NCBI GenBank assembly: GCA_003218785.1
Contig: QHOM01000048.1
Span: forward strand, 1 to 22,919
Reading direction: 5' to 3'
DNA from: Verrucomicrobiota bacterium
GTDB taxonomy: Bacteria; Verrucomicrobiota; Verrucomicrobiia; Chthoniobacterales; UBA10450
DNA length: 22,919 nt
Shown here: positions 1 to 6,695 of the stretch, in pieces
Layout of the letters: the number at the start of each line of letters is the position of its first letter
How positions within the stretch are numbered: position 1 is the stretch's first letter
Position numbers and translations under genes: made by a program
Notes under the pieces: generated by a model
The model's input: the letters and a program-made list of their open reading frames with translations, nothing else
Databases searched by the model: none
What the model was told of the DNA's origin: nothing

Positions 1-180
1 AACGGGCGATTTTGCGGCCGGGTGAATCACTGGTTTGAAAAACTTTCTGACGGAGTCCCTGCCGTACGACATGCCCGCAACCCATGAGCGCAAGGTCGCG
101 CGCGGCACGAGCAGATAATGGGCAGCCTCTGCCACTCCGTACGCCGGCAATTCTCTTACGTCTTGTTCGTGTGCGGGCAT
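1..180 (-). CDS. DUF433-type antitoxin-like protein, N-terminal part (cut by window edge)
   Basis: The frame opens with an ATG at 180 and stays open to base 1, so only about 60 N-terminal residues are visible. It begins MPAHEQDVRELPAYGVAEAA, followed by a helix-turn-helix-like stretch (AHYLLVPRATLRSWVAG) and then KFFKPVIHPAAKSP. This order (a Pro-Ala-Tyr entry, a MerR-like HTH with TLRSWV, then a KFFKP linker) is what I know from DUF433-containing proteins, the VapB-like antitoxin family, whose DUF433 domain would follow beyond the edge. A good Shine-Dalgarno (GGGAGG) lies a few bases before the ATG, supporting the start. It follows the respiratory operon on the same strand after a gap of about 138 bp. 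A toxin partner, if any, would lie outside the window. Family assignment is from recalled motif similarity. Confidence 0.6.
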   Translation of the reverse strand, partial: MPAHEQDVRELPAYGVAEAAHYLLVPRATLRSWVAGMSYGRDSVRKFFKPVIHPAAKSPV

Positions 181-318
181 CGTCCTCCCTGCAACTTGTT
201 ATCGAAACGGCCTTAAAGAGCAAGTCTTTGTCAGCTTCGTGCGCCGAGTCGCGGAGCCATTAGGCCGCGTCTAAACTCGAACTCCGAAAGTCTTCGCGAG
301 CAGCGACGTGCGCTATCC

Positions 319-1107
319 CTACGGTTTCGGTGGCTCGCCGGGCTTTGCGGCTTCGCCGGGTTTCGGTGGCGCGCCGCCCGCGGGTGCGCCGCCGGGAAGT
401 TCGACGTCAGCTGGGACTCCCAGTATGTCGGGTTCAGTAAATGATTCTGGATGACTAGCCAGTTCCTTGCGCAGCGCGGCGATTTGCTCGGCGGTGACTG
501 GGCTAGCGCTGTTCCCCCATTCACTCCGTTCGTATGTCAATACATCGGCAATTTTTTGGTCGGTCAATGTTTTGTCCCATGGTTGCATGACCGCTGCGCC
601 GAATTTTTGGCCTTTGACGGTGACTGGACCTTGCAAACCCTTTAAAACAATCATCGCCGGCCGACGTGAGCCGCCGGTTGTAAATTCCGAACCCGCGAGC
701 GGCGGATATTGGCCTGCTACGCCAAGACCGTTGGCTTGATGGCATGTCTGACAATTGGCTGAAAAAATCTTTTTGCCGCGATCGTGCGGCGAAAGTTCCG
801 CGACCTGTTGTGCGCCCTGCGGTCCGCCAGCTTTTTTCATCGCCTGTGGCTCGCCGCCGTACGGGTCAAGCGCGTCGCCGCTAAAGTTTCCTGAGTAACG
901 GCCGAGATAAGCGCCGCCAAAAAACACCGCCAGACCGTACACGGCAATCAACCAAATCGAGAGCGGTTCGGCGCCGACGCGAGGTTCCCGTTTTTCGCGC
1001 TGAACGGCAGCGTGCACCTGCTGCACGTCCGCCTGTTCGCCGTAATCCATTCCCTGGCCAACCCCGAATGCTTTCGGGGGTGTTGGTTTTGGAGGTTCCT
1101 CGCTCAT
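319..1107 (-). CDS. Membrane-anchored monoheme cytochrome c, CcoP-like
   Basis: A 262-residue protein with a Pro-rich cytoplasmic N-terminus (1-20), one membrane helix (about 50-69), and a periplasmic class I cytochrome c domain (about 105-195). The heme site is CQTCH (C119, C122, H123), and a likely axial Met lies in AAVMQPW (M174). The C-terminus (about 238-262) is a Gly/Pro/Lys-rich tail with repeated KPGE units. It occupies the place of CcoP in a cbb3 operon but has one heme domain instead of CcoP's usual two. It starts 7 bp after the CcoO-like gene stops and is the last gene of the operon. By position it should take electrons from CcoO or from Alternative Complex III and pass them to a periplasmic acceptor or oxidase. 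Because the neighbouring CcoN homologue lacks an active site, delivery of electrons to oxygen here is doubtful. Confidence 0.85.
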   Translation of the reverse strand: MSEEPPKPTPPKAFGVGQGMDYGEQADVQQVHAAVQREKREPRVGAEPLSIWLIAVYGLAVFFGGAYLGRYSGNFSGDALDPYGGEPQAMKKAGGPQGAQQVAELSPHDRGKKIFSANCQTCHQANGLGVAGQYPPLAGSEFTTGGSRRPAMIVLKGLQGPVTVKGQKFGAAVMQPWDKTLTDQKIADVLTYERSEWGNSASPVTAEQIAALRKELASHPESFTEPDILGVPADVELPGGAPAGGAPPKPGEAAKPGEPPKP

Positions 1108-1114
1108 TACGTTG

Positions 1115-2194
1115 TCATTTTGCCGGTGCGGGCGACGTCGATGGCGCTGCCGACGATTGTGCTGGTGCCGCCGCTGGCCCAGCTGACCTGACTTCTTTCA
1201 GAGGATGCGATTGATTGAGCGACATCAAATAAGCCACAAGACATTTTGCGTCGAACGTAGGAACAACTTCCCAACCCTCAGGTGGCGCATCGGAACCTGT
1301 AAGCTGCAAAGCGTCGGCTGAAGGCGCGTCACTGATGCGGCGCATTTGATAAAGAAAACGATACGATGGCATGTCCGAATCGACGTTGATACTGCGCGGC
1401 GAAAAGAGATGCACATGATGCCAGGCAGCTGAGTACATCGGTAGCTCGCCACTCGTCTGCACGGGCCACGGTGCTCCTGCTGCTGGACTTGCATTTGCCG
1501 CTGCCGCCGGAGATGGCGAAGCGGGAGGCGCTTTCGGACTCGGAGTTGCTGGTGCCTTTGGTGCCGGCGAACCTGGAGACGCGGCTGGCGATCCGGCGGC
1601 TGCCGGAGGCGAACCTGCTGGCGACAGCGATGTTGCAGGAGAACCTGCCGGGGAAGGCGACGCAGTTGCCCCTGAAGGTGGTGCGGCCGGTGCGGGCGAA
1701 GCGGCCTTTGCCGGAGAAGGACTTGGAGTTACGCCGGACGGAGCAACACTTGGTGAGGGGGCGCCTCCTTGCGGCGTGGGCGAAGCTGCAGGACTTGCGG
1801 CGCCGCCGGGTGGAGCGTTTTCCTGTTCCGCCGGCGCGCGTGCGCCGATGTTTGCGATGTCCTGGCCCATGCGCATTTTCCCGAGAAACACCGGTCGCTC
1901 GAAAATGTAATCGCGCGGCGCGCTGCGACGATCGCCCCATTTTCGCTCGATGTCGTCCGCCGCGTAATCGGCGCGCACTTGCTGGCTGTGACAATAAATG
2001 CAACCGTTCGCAGCGTAAACACGTGCTCCCCGCGTGACCATTCCCGATTGCGGTTGGGGATAAACGTCGCTGCCGTCCTCCTCCATTTGCGGATTAAGGT
2101 GCCCGATTTGCAAATTCGGAATGACGGTCAATCCCACCCAGGAGAACGCGAACGTCCCGAAAATTCCGAGAAATAGAGGAGCGAGGCCTTTCAT
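1115..2194 (-). CDS. ccoO: CcoO-like monoheme cytochrome c with a large Ala/Pro/Ser-rich insertion
   Basis: A 359-residue CcoO homologue. An N-terminal signal anchor (about 5-27) is followed by the heme site CIYCH (C65, C68, H69) and the family string CHSQQVR. Then comes the DYIFERPVFLGKMRMGQDIANIG segment, which matches CcoO's conserved stretch leading to GPDLARVG. Normally a Trp-His segment follows directly. Here about 125 residues of almost pure Ala, Pro, Ser and Gly (about 120-246) intervene before AAWHHVHLFSPRS and SDMPSY, where M275 is the expected axial ligand. A second Ala/Pro/Ser tail ends the protein (338-359). The ATG at 2194 overlaps the stop of a 24-codon mini-ORF (ATGA). The subunit carries one c heme and should lie beside the CcoN homologue in the membrane, facing the periplasm. 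Confidence 0.9.
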   Translation of the reverse strand: MKGLAPLFLGIFGTFAFSWVGLTVIPNLQIGHLNPQMEEDGSDVYPQPQSGMVTRGARVYAANGCIYCHSQQVRADYAADDIERKWGDRRSAPRDYIFERPVFLGKMRMGQDIANIGARAPAEQENAPPGGAASPAASPTPQGGAPSPSVAPSGVTPSPSPAKAASPAPAAPPSGATASPSPAGSPATSLSPAGSPPAAAGSPAASPGSPAPKAPATPSPKAPPASPSPAAAANASPAAGAPWPVQTSGELPMYSAAWHHVHLFSPRSINVDSDMPSYRFLYQMRRISDAPSADALQLTGSDAPPEGWEVVPTFDAKCLVAYLMSLNQSHPLKEVRSAGPAAAPAQSSAAPSTSPAPAK

Positions 2195-2265
2195 AAGTGC
2201 TTGGCTTCGGCGGTTGGAAAACCGCCGCTCCTTGGTCCGAGAAACAGAGGGGCTAGTCTTTTCAT
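2191..2265 (-). CDS. 24-codon mini-ORF, a diverged copy of the ccoO start, between ccoN and ccoO
   Basis: A small frame starting MKRLAPLFLG, compared with MKGLAPLFLG at the start of the CcoO-like gene. The first 30 bases match that start with 5 differences, four of them changing no amino acid. Its ATG overlaps the ccoN stop (ATGA, 2262-2265) and its TGA overlaps the ccoO ATG (ATGA, 2191-2194), so a ribosome could pass from gene to gene. After ten codons the sequence runs into a perfect palindrome (2208-2227). I read it as a partial duplication of the old ccoN/ccoO overlap accompanying a repeat insertion. Whether the peptide itself matters is unknown; a coupling role is inference. Confidence 0.45.
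   Translation of the reverse strand: MKRLAPLFLGPRSGGFPTAEAKHL
2208..2227. repeat. Perfect palindrome (8-bp stem, 4-nt loop) between ccoN and ccoO
   Basis: CGGCGGTT at 2208-2215 pairs perfectly with AACCGCCG at 2220-2227 around a GGAA loop. It sits in the extra DNA between the two copies of the ccoO start. No T-run follows on either strand, so it is not a standard intrinsic terminator. The form resembles a REP-type dispersed palindrome; only a genome-wide count can settle this. In mRNA the hairpin would lie just before the ccoO start and could affect translation or processing. Confidence 0.6.
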
Positions 2266-3743
2266 ACGTGCGCTTCAGAACCCTCCGCTTCGACTGGATT
2301 GAGGAATGTTGGGACAGTCGATTGTCGGCCCAAACCCAAGAGCATCAGCCCAAAGTGATACGCGAAGATAAAATGCGACACAGTGAGCAAAATGCCGGCC
2401 AGGCTGCGCCCACGCAGATAGGGCAGGACCGTTTCCGTGGTCTCGCTGAAAGCTAGCGACGGGTTTTCCATGTCCGCGCCTTGGAGAAAGCCGCCAGCAA
2501 GCAGCATGAGCGTCATCAGGCCGATGCCATAGGCCGATGCCCAGAAATGCAGTTTGATCAGTGACGCGTAGCGCCATTCGCGCCCAATCAGCCGCGGCAC
2601 GATGTAGTACATCGAACCGAAAATCACCATGGTGAAAAAGGCGTAAAGACCGAGATGCGAATATGCGATGCTCGCCTGGGTGAAGTTCACGTAGCGCGCC
2701 ACGGAGCGCAGCGAAATCAAAACACCTAACAAACTAAAGACGGTGTAAGACATGGCACCGAATACGGTAAAGCGCAGCGTCGGGCTATAGCGCATGAGCG
2801 GAAAATAGCCCTGCATGGTCATGTGATGATTCAGGCCAACGGTGGCGACAGGAATGATCGTGAGGATCGTCGCCGCGATACTGGCGGTAATCATCCACGC
2901 CGGGAAAGGTCCATCGACGAGCCGCTGCATTCCCGTCCAGCTCGAGAAAAGCGCGTAGCTCCAAAAACCGATCGCCGCCAGATGATAACTGTAAACCGGG
3001 CGACCGATCACTTTGGGAATCATGTAGTACGCGGTGCCAAGCCCGATCGCGCCGAACCAGAGAAAGAGCAGATTATTTGCATACCACCAGCCCACCGCCG
3101 ATTGCAGGACGCCCTGCACTGGCACGACGAAGAGCATCAACTGGCCAGCCGCGTAGAGCCACGGGAACCAGAGAAACGCGCCGAGCAAATACCATTGGGT
3201 AATGTAAATTTGTTCGCCACGCCTAAAGCGAAACATCAACACCGCCCATGAGACAATGAGCGTGTAAGCGACAAAAAGAACGATCGCTGCGTAGCCGGGA
3301 AACTCGAGCCATTGATAACCGGTGCTGTCACCGAGGAGGATTCCACCCACGCCCAGCAGCACGCCCAAATTCCAAAACCCGGCTCCCGCAACCAGCAGCA
3401 GCGGATATCGCAGAACCGTCCGGCACAATCGGGCCATCAGCCAAATTGCGGTGCCCATTCCAGCCATCGACGCCCAGCCGTAAACCATCACGTTCATGTG
3501 GGCGGGTCGCACCCGCCCCCACGTCAGGAAACTGATGTCCGAAAACATGTCTGGTGCGTGCAGCTTGAATGAAACGAAACCGGCCAGCAGCGTGCCGAGG
3601 ATCAGCCACGCCATCGCCGACGTGTAAAACATCAGCACCGGCACACGCGTTGACGCGTCGATCAATGCGCGCTCCAACTGCTCTGCATCACCCGCGGCGG
3701 CGGAAACGGACGGTTGTTTTAAAGGGATTCCGGTAGCGTTCAT
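2262..3743 (-). CDS. CcoN homologue without the oxygen-reducing active site
   Basis: A 493-residue polytopic membrane protein that aligns through its length with CcoN, subunit I of cbb3 oxidases: RPAHMN near 80, a membrane Glu in LEFP (E147), WWY at 219-221, IPKVIGRPVYSYHL at 242-255, FTQASIAYSHLG at 354-365, then YYIVPRLIGRE. Low-spin heme b ligands are present (H82 and H363). The active-site residues are not: WWYGHN has become WWYANN (CuB His to N223), the Tyr before WAGPHH aligns with S267, that motif's two His are Q273 and R274, and the first His of GHVH (heme b3) is Y361. Extra histidines occur at 306-307, 457 and 463. It overlaps the upstream gene by ATGA (3740-3743). By family knowledge it cannot hold the heme b3-CuB centre, so oxygen or NO reduction is not expected. 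A b-heme electron conduit or structural subunit is my inference. Confidence 0.9.
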   Translation of the reverse strand: MNATGIPLKQPSVSAAAGDAEQLERALIDASTRVPVLMFYTSAMAWLILGTLLAGFVSFKLHAPDMFSDISFLTWGRVRPAHMNVMVYGWASMAGMGTAIWLMARLCRTVLRYPLLLVAGAGFWNLGVLLGVGGILLGDSTGYQWLEFPGYAAIVLFVAYTLIVSWAVLMFRFRRGEQIYITQWYLLGAFLWFPWLYAAGQLMLFVVPVQGVLQSAVGWWYANNLLFLWFGAIGLGTAYYMIPKVIGRPVYSYHLAAIGFWSYALFSSWTGMQRLVDGPFPAWMITASIAATILTIIPVATVGLNHHMTMQGYFPLMRYSPTLRFTVFGAMSYTVFSLLGVLISLRSVARYVNFTQASIAYSHLGLYAFFTMVIFGSMYYIVPRLIGREWRYASLIKLHFWASAYGIGLMTLMLLAGGFLQGADMENPSLAFSETTETVLPYLRGRSLAGILLTVSHFIFAYHFGLMLLGLGRQSTVPTFLNPVEAEGSEAHV

Positions 3744-4288
3744 GGAGTTTTGGCTGGCGCCGGTGAGGGAGTTCCCGGTGGTGATTGTGAAGCTTGCGGC
3801 GGAGGCGAAGCCGAAGGTTGTCCGGAAGGCGATGGCGACGCGGCTGGCGCGCTCGGTTTGGGGAAAGGTTGCGCAGTAGTCGTTGGCGGAGCGCTCGCCT
3901 GCGGCGAACCGGCCGGAGCAGGTGAAGCGGGGGCTGCTGAGGGCTGAGGTTCGGGCGTGGCGATGGGACCCGCCGCGGCGGGCTTTTGCTGCGCCAGTTT
4001 GGCAACCGTCAATTCCATCGCGCGCTCAATTGGGATGCGCGCAACGCCTTTGTTCTTGTCGATCCAACTGTAGGTCGTAAGTGCCTTTGCAGCCTCATCG
4101 CGACTGGTTTTCAAATTATCCACGCGCTTTTTTGCACGCGTTTCTTCGTAATCGCTTCCACGCGGCGCGGGACCAATCACTGCGAGCACGATTACACCGA
4201 AGAGCGCGAAAAGAAGCACAACCCCGAACCATGTGGATAATGGAGCGCGCGAGTGCACAACCTGTCGAAGCGATTCTGTGTCGGCCAT
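3740..4288 (-). CDS. Single-helix membrane protein with a Pro/Ala/Ser-rich tail, unknown function
   Basis: A 182-residue protein. After about 20 N-terminal residues comes one membrane helix (about 20-40, STWFGVVLLFALFGVIVLAV), then a charged stretch (about 45-65), then the motif WIDKNKGVARIPIERAMEL (about 75-93), then about 80 residues of Pro, Ala, Ser and Gln-rich low complexity to the end. The charged stretch and the PIERAM motif look like the functional part. I recall similar short proteins beside complex III and oxidase genes in related phyla but know no assigned role. It lies 1 bp after actF and overlaps the CcoN homologue by ATGA, so it is co-translated with both. A small subunit or assembly factor linking Alternative Complex III to the cbb3-like module is plausible but unproven. 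Confidence 0.7.
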   Translation of the reverse strand: MADTESLRQVVHSRAPLSTWFGVVLLFALFGVIVLAVIGPAPRGSDYEETRAKKRVDNLKTSRDEAAKALTTYSWIDKNKGVARIPIERAMELTVAKLAQQKPAAAGPIATPEPQPSAAPASPAPAGSPQASAPPTTTAQPFPKPSAPAASPSPSGQPSASPPPQASQSPPGTPSPAPAKTP

Positions 4289-4289
4289 T

Positions 4290-5492
4290 TCAGTTCGTTA
4301 ATTTCAAAGATTCAATCAGGCGCGGATCACGCACTGGAAACAGAGAGGTCCTGGCCACAATTCGCAAATAAACGAAACCAAGGGTCGCGCCAATCGCGAC
4401 GAGCGAAACCAAATCCCAGATGCTCACTTGCACGCCGGTACCATGTAACGCAGGCAGGATAACAATGTACATGTCGAGCATTTGCATGCAGACAATCCAT
4501 CCGGCCACGATGCACAGACGACGCGGTTCTTTTTTGATCGAGCGTAAAAGCAAAACCGCAAACGGTATGAAGAACCGGCCGATCACCAGGAGCATGCTCA
4601 AAGCCCACCAGGATTCCGTGTTCCGGGTGATGAAAAATTGCGTCTCTTCCGGAATGTTTGCATACCAGATGAGCATGTATTGACCGAAGCCGATGTAGGC
4701 CCAGAAAATGCAGAAGGCGAGCATCCATTTACCCATGATGTGATAATGCTCGAGCGTAACGACATCCTTGAGGTAACCGGCCTGACGCAGAGCCGTGATG
4801 ACGAGCACAAGCAGCGACATCGAGCTTCCGGCCGCGCCCGCAAAGATGTACACCCCAAACATCGTTGAAAACCAGCGGTAGTTCAGGCTCATGAGCCAAT
4901 CGAACGCGCCGAAAGTAAGACAAAGCGCAAACATTGGCAGACTGATAAACGCCACCTTGCGCATGCCGATCGTGAAGCGCGGGTTACCGTCCTTGTCCTG
5001 CCGCACGGAGAACCGGCGCAAAGTGAGCGCTGCAAAGGCAAAAAAGCCGAGGAACAAAACCGCGCGTACAAGAAAGAAACTCCAGTTCAGATAAGCCCGT
5101 TTTGAATCGAGCGAAGCTTCCGCGCCTGGTGGAATATCCATCCACGAGTAAAGATGATGGCGGAGCAGAAGGATCGGCACAAAAAATAGCGCCAGCACCA
5201 CCAGCAATGCCGCGATGTTCTCCAACTGACGTCGCACGACGACCGACCATTCGGCGTCGGTAGCATGATGGACGATTGTCCAGAAAAAGCAGCCAGCGCA
5301 GAGTGTAAAGAAAAACGCAAAGGCAAAGAGCCATGAATAACTGAGCTGATGCGGATTCACGAGTGCGCCAAGCACGCAGAGCGCCAGCGCGACCGCGGCA
5401 GTCAACCCGAGGAGGAACGAAACACCGCTGAAACGGCTGCTCTCGAAATATTCGCCTTCCGGCACCGGCACGGTCTGTGAACGCTCGCTCAT
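4290..5492 (-). CDS. actF: Alternative Complex III subunit ActF (NrfD-like membrane subunit)
   Basis: A 400-residue polytopic membrane protein with about ten hydrophobic segments, matching ActF, the smaller of the two NrfD/PsrC-fold subunits of Alternative Complex III. Typical stretches are FFWTIVHHATDAEWSVVVRR near residue 75, a loop with YLNWSFFLVRA near 130, MSLNYRWFSTMFGVYIFAGA near 200, and EHYHIMGKWMLAFCIFWAYI near 250. The complex oxidises quinol and feeds its periplasmic cytochromes; ActF forms part of the membrane domain and may help proton movement. The ATG overlaps the actE stop (ATGA, 5489-5492), and a GGAG lies about 6 bases before it. Length and order agree with the family, and no missing region was seen. 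Confidence 0.92.
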   Translation of the reverse strand: MSERSQTVPVPEGEYFESSRFSGVSFLLGLTAAVALALCVLGALVNPHQLSYSWLFAFAFFFTLCAGCFFWTIVHHATDAEWSVVVRRQLENIAALLVVLALFFVPILLLRHHLYSWMDIPPGAEASLDSKRAYLNWSFFLVRAVLFLGFFAFAALTLRRFSVRQDKDGNPRFTIGMRKVAFISLPMFALCLTFGAFDWLMSLNYRWFSTMFGVYIFAGAAGSSMSLLVLVITALRQAGYLKDVVTLEHYHIMGKWMLAFCIFWAYIGFGQYMLIWYANIPEETQFFITRNTESWWALSMLLVIGRFFIPFAVLLLRSIKKEPRRLCIVAGWIVCMQMLDMYIVILPALHGTGVQVSIWDLVSLVAIGATLGFVYLRIVARTSLFPVRDPRLIESLKLTN

Positions 5493-6253
5493 TTTTTCTC
5501 CAAGTCAGCGCGATGGTTCTCCGGAACATCCGCAATCGCCGCGTTCTGACTGCGCTGCAACGCGCGCAGGTAAGCAATGATCGCCCAGCGGTCGGGGACA
5601 ATAATGTTAGGTCCGTAAGCCATCATTGTGTTTTTCCCGTTCGTAATCGTATTGAAAATCTCGCCGTCAGACATCTTGCGGATTCGTTCGTCCTGGAGAG
5701 AAACCACGGTCGCGAGACCGTATTGTTTGGTGATCCCGTTACCCATAGCGGCGGCGCCATGGCACATCGCACAAGTGATGTTGAAGCGCTGCTGCCCGCG
5801 CTCCATCAACTCGCGCGTAACTTCCAGTGGAATACCTGTTCCCCAGTGATCGCCCATTTTACCAGTGTTGTAGTAATCGGTGCCGGCACTAAAGGCGGCA
5901 TGTGGATGCAAATAGGAACCGACCGCTGCCAAGTCCGCCGTGGCAACTGCTTCCTGTTTCGGCATTTCGTAGCCAATCGGAACTGTGCCAGCGACCGGCA
6001 ACCGCGGGCCGCGCCCATCGGCAAAGAGATTCAGTGGCGCTTGTGCGCGCACTTTCATCTGGCGCACCATGTCGGGAAAAAGCTCGAGGGGTGGCCCGGT
6101 GCTCGTTTGTCCGCGAAACCCAAATACCGCGATGATCGCGATGGTCGTGGACGATGGTAATGTGCTCGCCGCCGCTTTTCTCCAGTAACTCGCGCACGCC
6201 ACTCTCGGTAAAGCGCGGGTCGCGGGCTTCAATCGCCAGAAAAAACCCGTCAT
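5489..6253 (-). CDS. actE: Alternative Complex III subunit ActE (monoheme cytochrome c), 5' end damaged
   Basis: The native part starts near 6145, where the frame reads IAIIAVFGFRG (end of a membrane anchor), then STGPPLELFPDM, APLNLFADGRGPRLPVAGTV, and a cytochrome c domain with CAMCH (C161, C164, H165 counted from the 6253 ATG). These are the usual ActE features. The first 35-40 residues of the open frame (6253 to about 6145) are actD read out of frame, so the ATG at 6253 is probably not a native start. A GTG at 6202 is the next in-frame option; no start codon precedes the anchor at the expected place. ActE passes electrons from the complex to soluble carriers or to the cbb3-like cytochromes. 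The gene overlaps actF by ATGA. Family call sure, start not. Confidence 0.88.
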   Translation of the reverse strand: MTGFFWRLKPATRALPRVACASYWRKAAASTLPSSTTIAIIAVFGFRGQTSTGPPLELFPDMVRQMKVRAQAPLNLFADGRGPRLPVAGTVPIGYEMPKQEAVATADLAAVGSYLHPHAAFSAGTDYYNTGKMGDHWGTGIPLEVTRELMERGQQRFNITCAMCHGAAAMGNGITKQYGLATVVSLQDERIRKMSDGEIFNTITNGKNTMMAYGPNIIVPDRWAIIAYLRALQRSQNAAIADVPENHRADLEKK

Positions 6254-6695
6254 TGGTCACACGACTAAACCGTTCCCAATTGAACATGGGATGATACCAG
6301 CGTGGTAATCCGTTCATGCCTAGCATTGCAAAAAATGAAGCGAACGCCCCGAAAAGAACGGTCAATTCGAACATGATCGGGAAGAATGCAGGGACGGTCC
6401 AAAAGTTCCACGGTTTGCCGTGCACATTGAGTCGATAGAGAAACCAAGACGGGCCAAATTCGACCAAGGCAGCGGTAAGCAGACCCGAGACCCCGCCAAA
6501 CAAAACCCATCCGCTCAGCCAGGATTTTCCCAATCCCATCGCTTCATCCATTCCATGAATTGGGAACGGAGAATAGACGTCCCAGCGTCTGAAACCCGCA
6601 TCTCGGACGTGCTTGGCCGCTTCGTAAAGGGCGGCTGCGCTCGGGTACTCCGCTGCCATTGCGTAAACTTTGTGACCGGCAGGAGTCCTCATCAT
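5889..6695 (-). CDS. actD: Alternative Complex III subunit ActD (DUF3341), 3' end damaged
   Basis: ActD-type sequence is clear from residue 1 to about 188: a ferredoxin-like N-terminal part (YAMAAEYPSAAALYEAAKHV, then RRWDVYSPFPIHGMDEAMG), two membrane helices (about 55-75 and 95-120) around NVHGKPWNFWTVPAFFPIMF, then LPRWYHPMFN and ELLEKSGGEHITIVHD near 6135. Family members end about there. Here no stop occurs and the frame continues for about 80 residues that are plainly actE read out of frame, to a stop at 5889. ActD is a membrane-associated accessory subunit of Alternative Complex III. Start: the ATG overlaps the actC stop (ATGA, 6692-6695) and has a strong AAAGGAG 5 bases upstream. If the sequence is right, the product has a foreign tail. 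Confidence 0.85.
   Translation of the reverse strand: MMRTPAGHKVYAMAAEYPSAAALYEAAKHVRDAGFRRWDVYSPFPIHGMDEAMGLGKSWLSGWVLFGGVSGLLTAALVEFGPSWFLYRLNVHGKPWNFWTVPAFFPIMFELTVLFGAFASFFAMLGMNGLPRWYHPMFNWERFSRVTNDGFFLAIEARDPRFTESGVRELLEKSGGEHITIVHDHRDHRGIWVSRTNEHRATPRAFSRHGAPDESARTSATESLCRWARPAVAGRWHSSDWLRNAETGSSCHGGLGSGRFLFASTCRL

Noticed and set aside
1471..2037. Plus-strand open frame of 188 codons across the CcoO gene
   Set aside because: It is the shadow of the GC-rich Ala/Pro/Ser insert of CcoO; the minus strand has clear CcoO motifs.
2208..2227. Intrinsic terminator at the ccoN/ccoO palindrome
   Set aside because: No T-run follows the stem on either strand, and it lies inside an operon whose genes are joined by ATGA overlaps.
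2262..3743. NO reductase (NorB) or NO dismutase in place of CcoN
   Set aside because: The conserved strings (RPVYSY, WWY, FT...H) follow CcoN, and the metal-site His that NorB would also need are absent.
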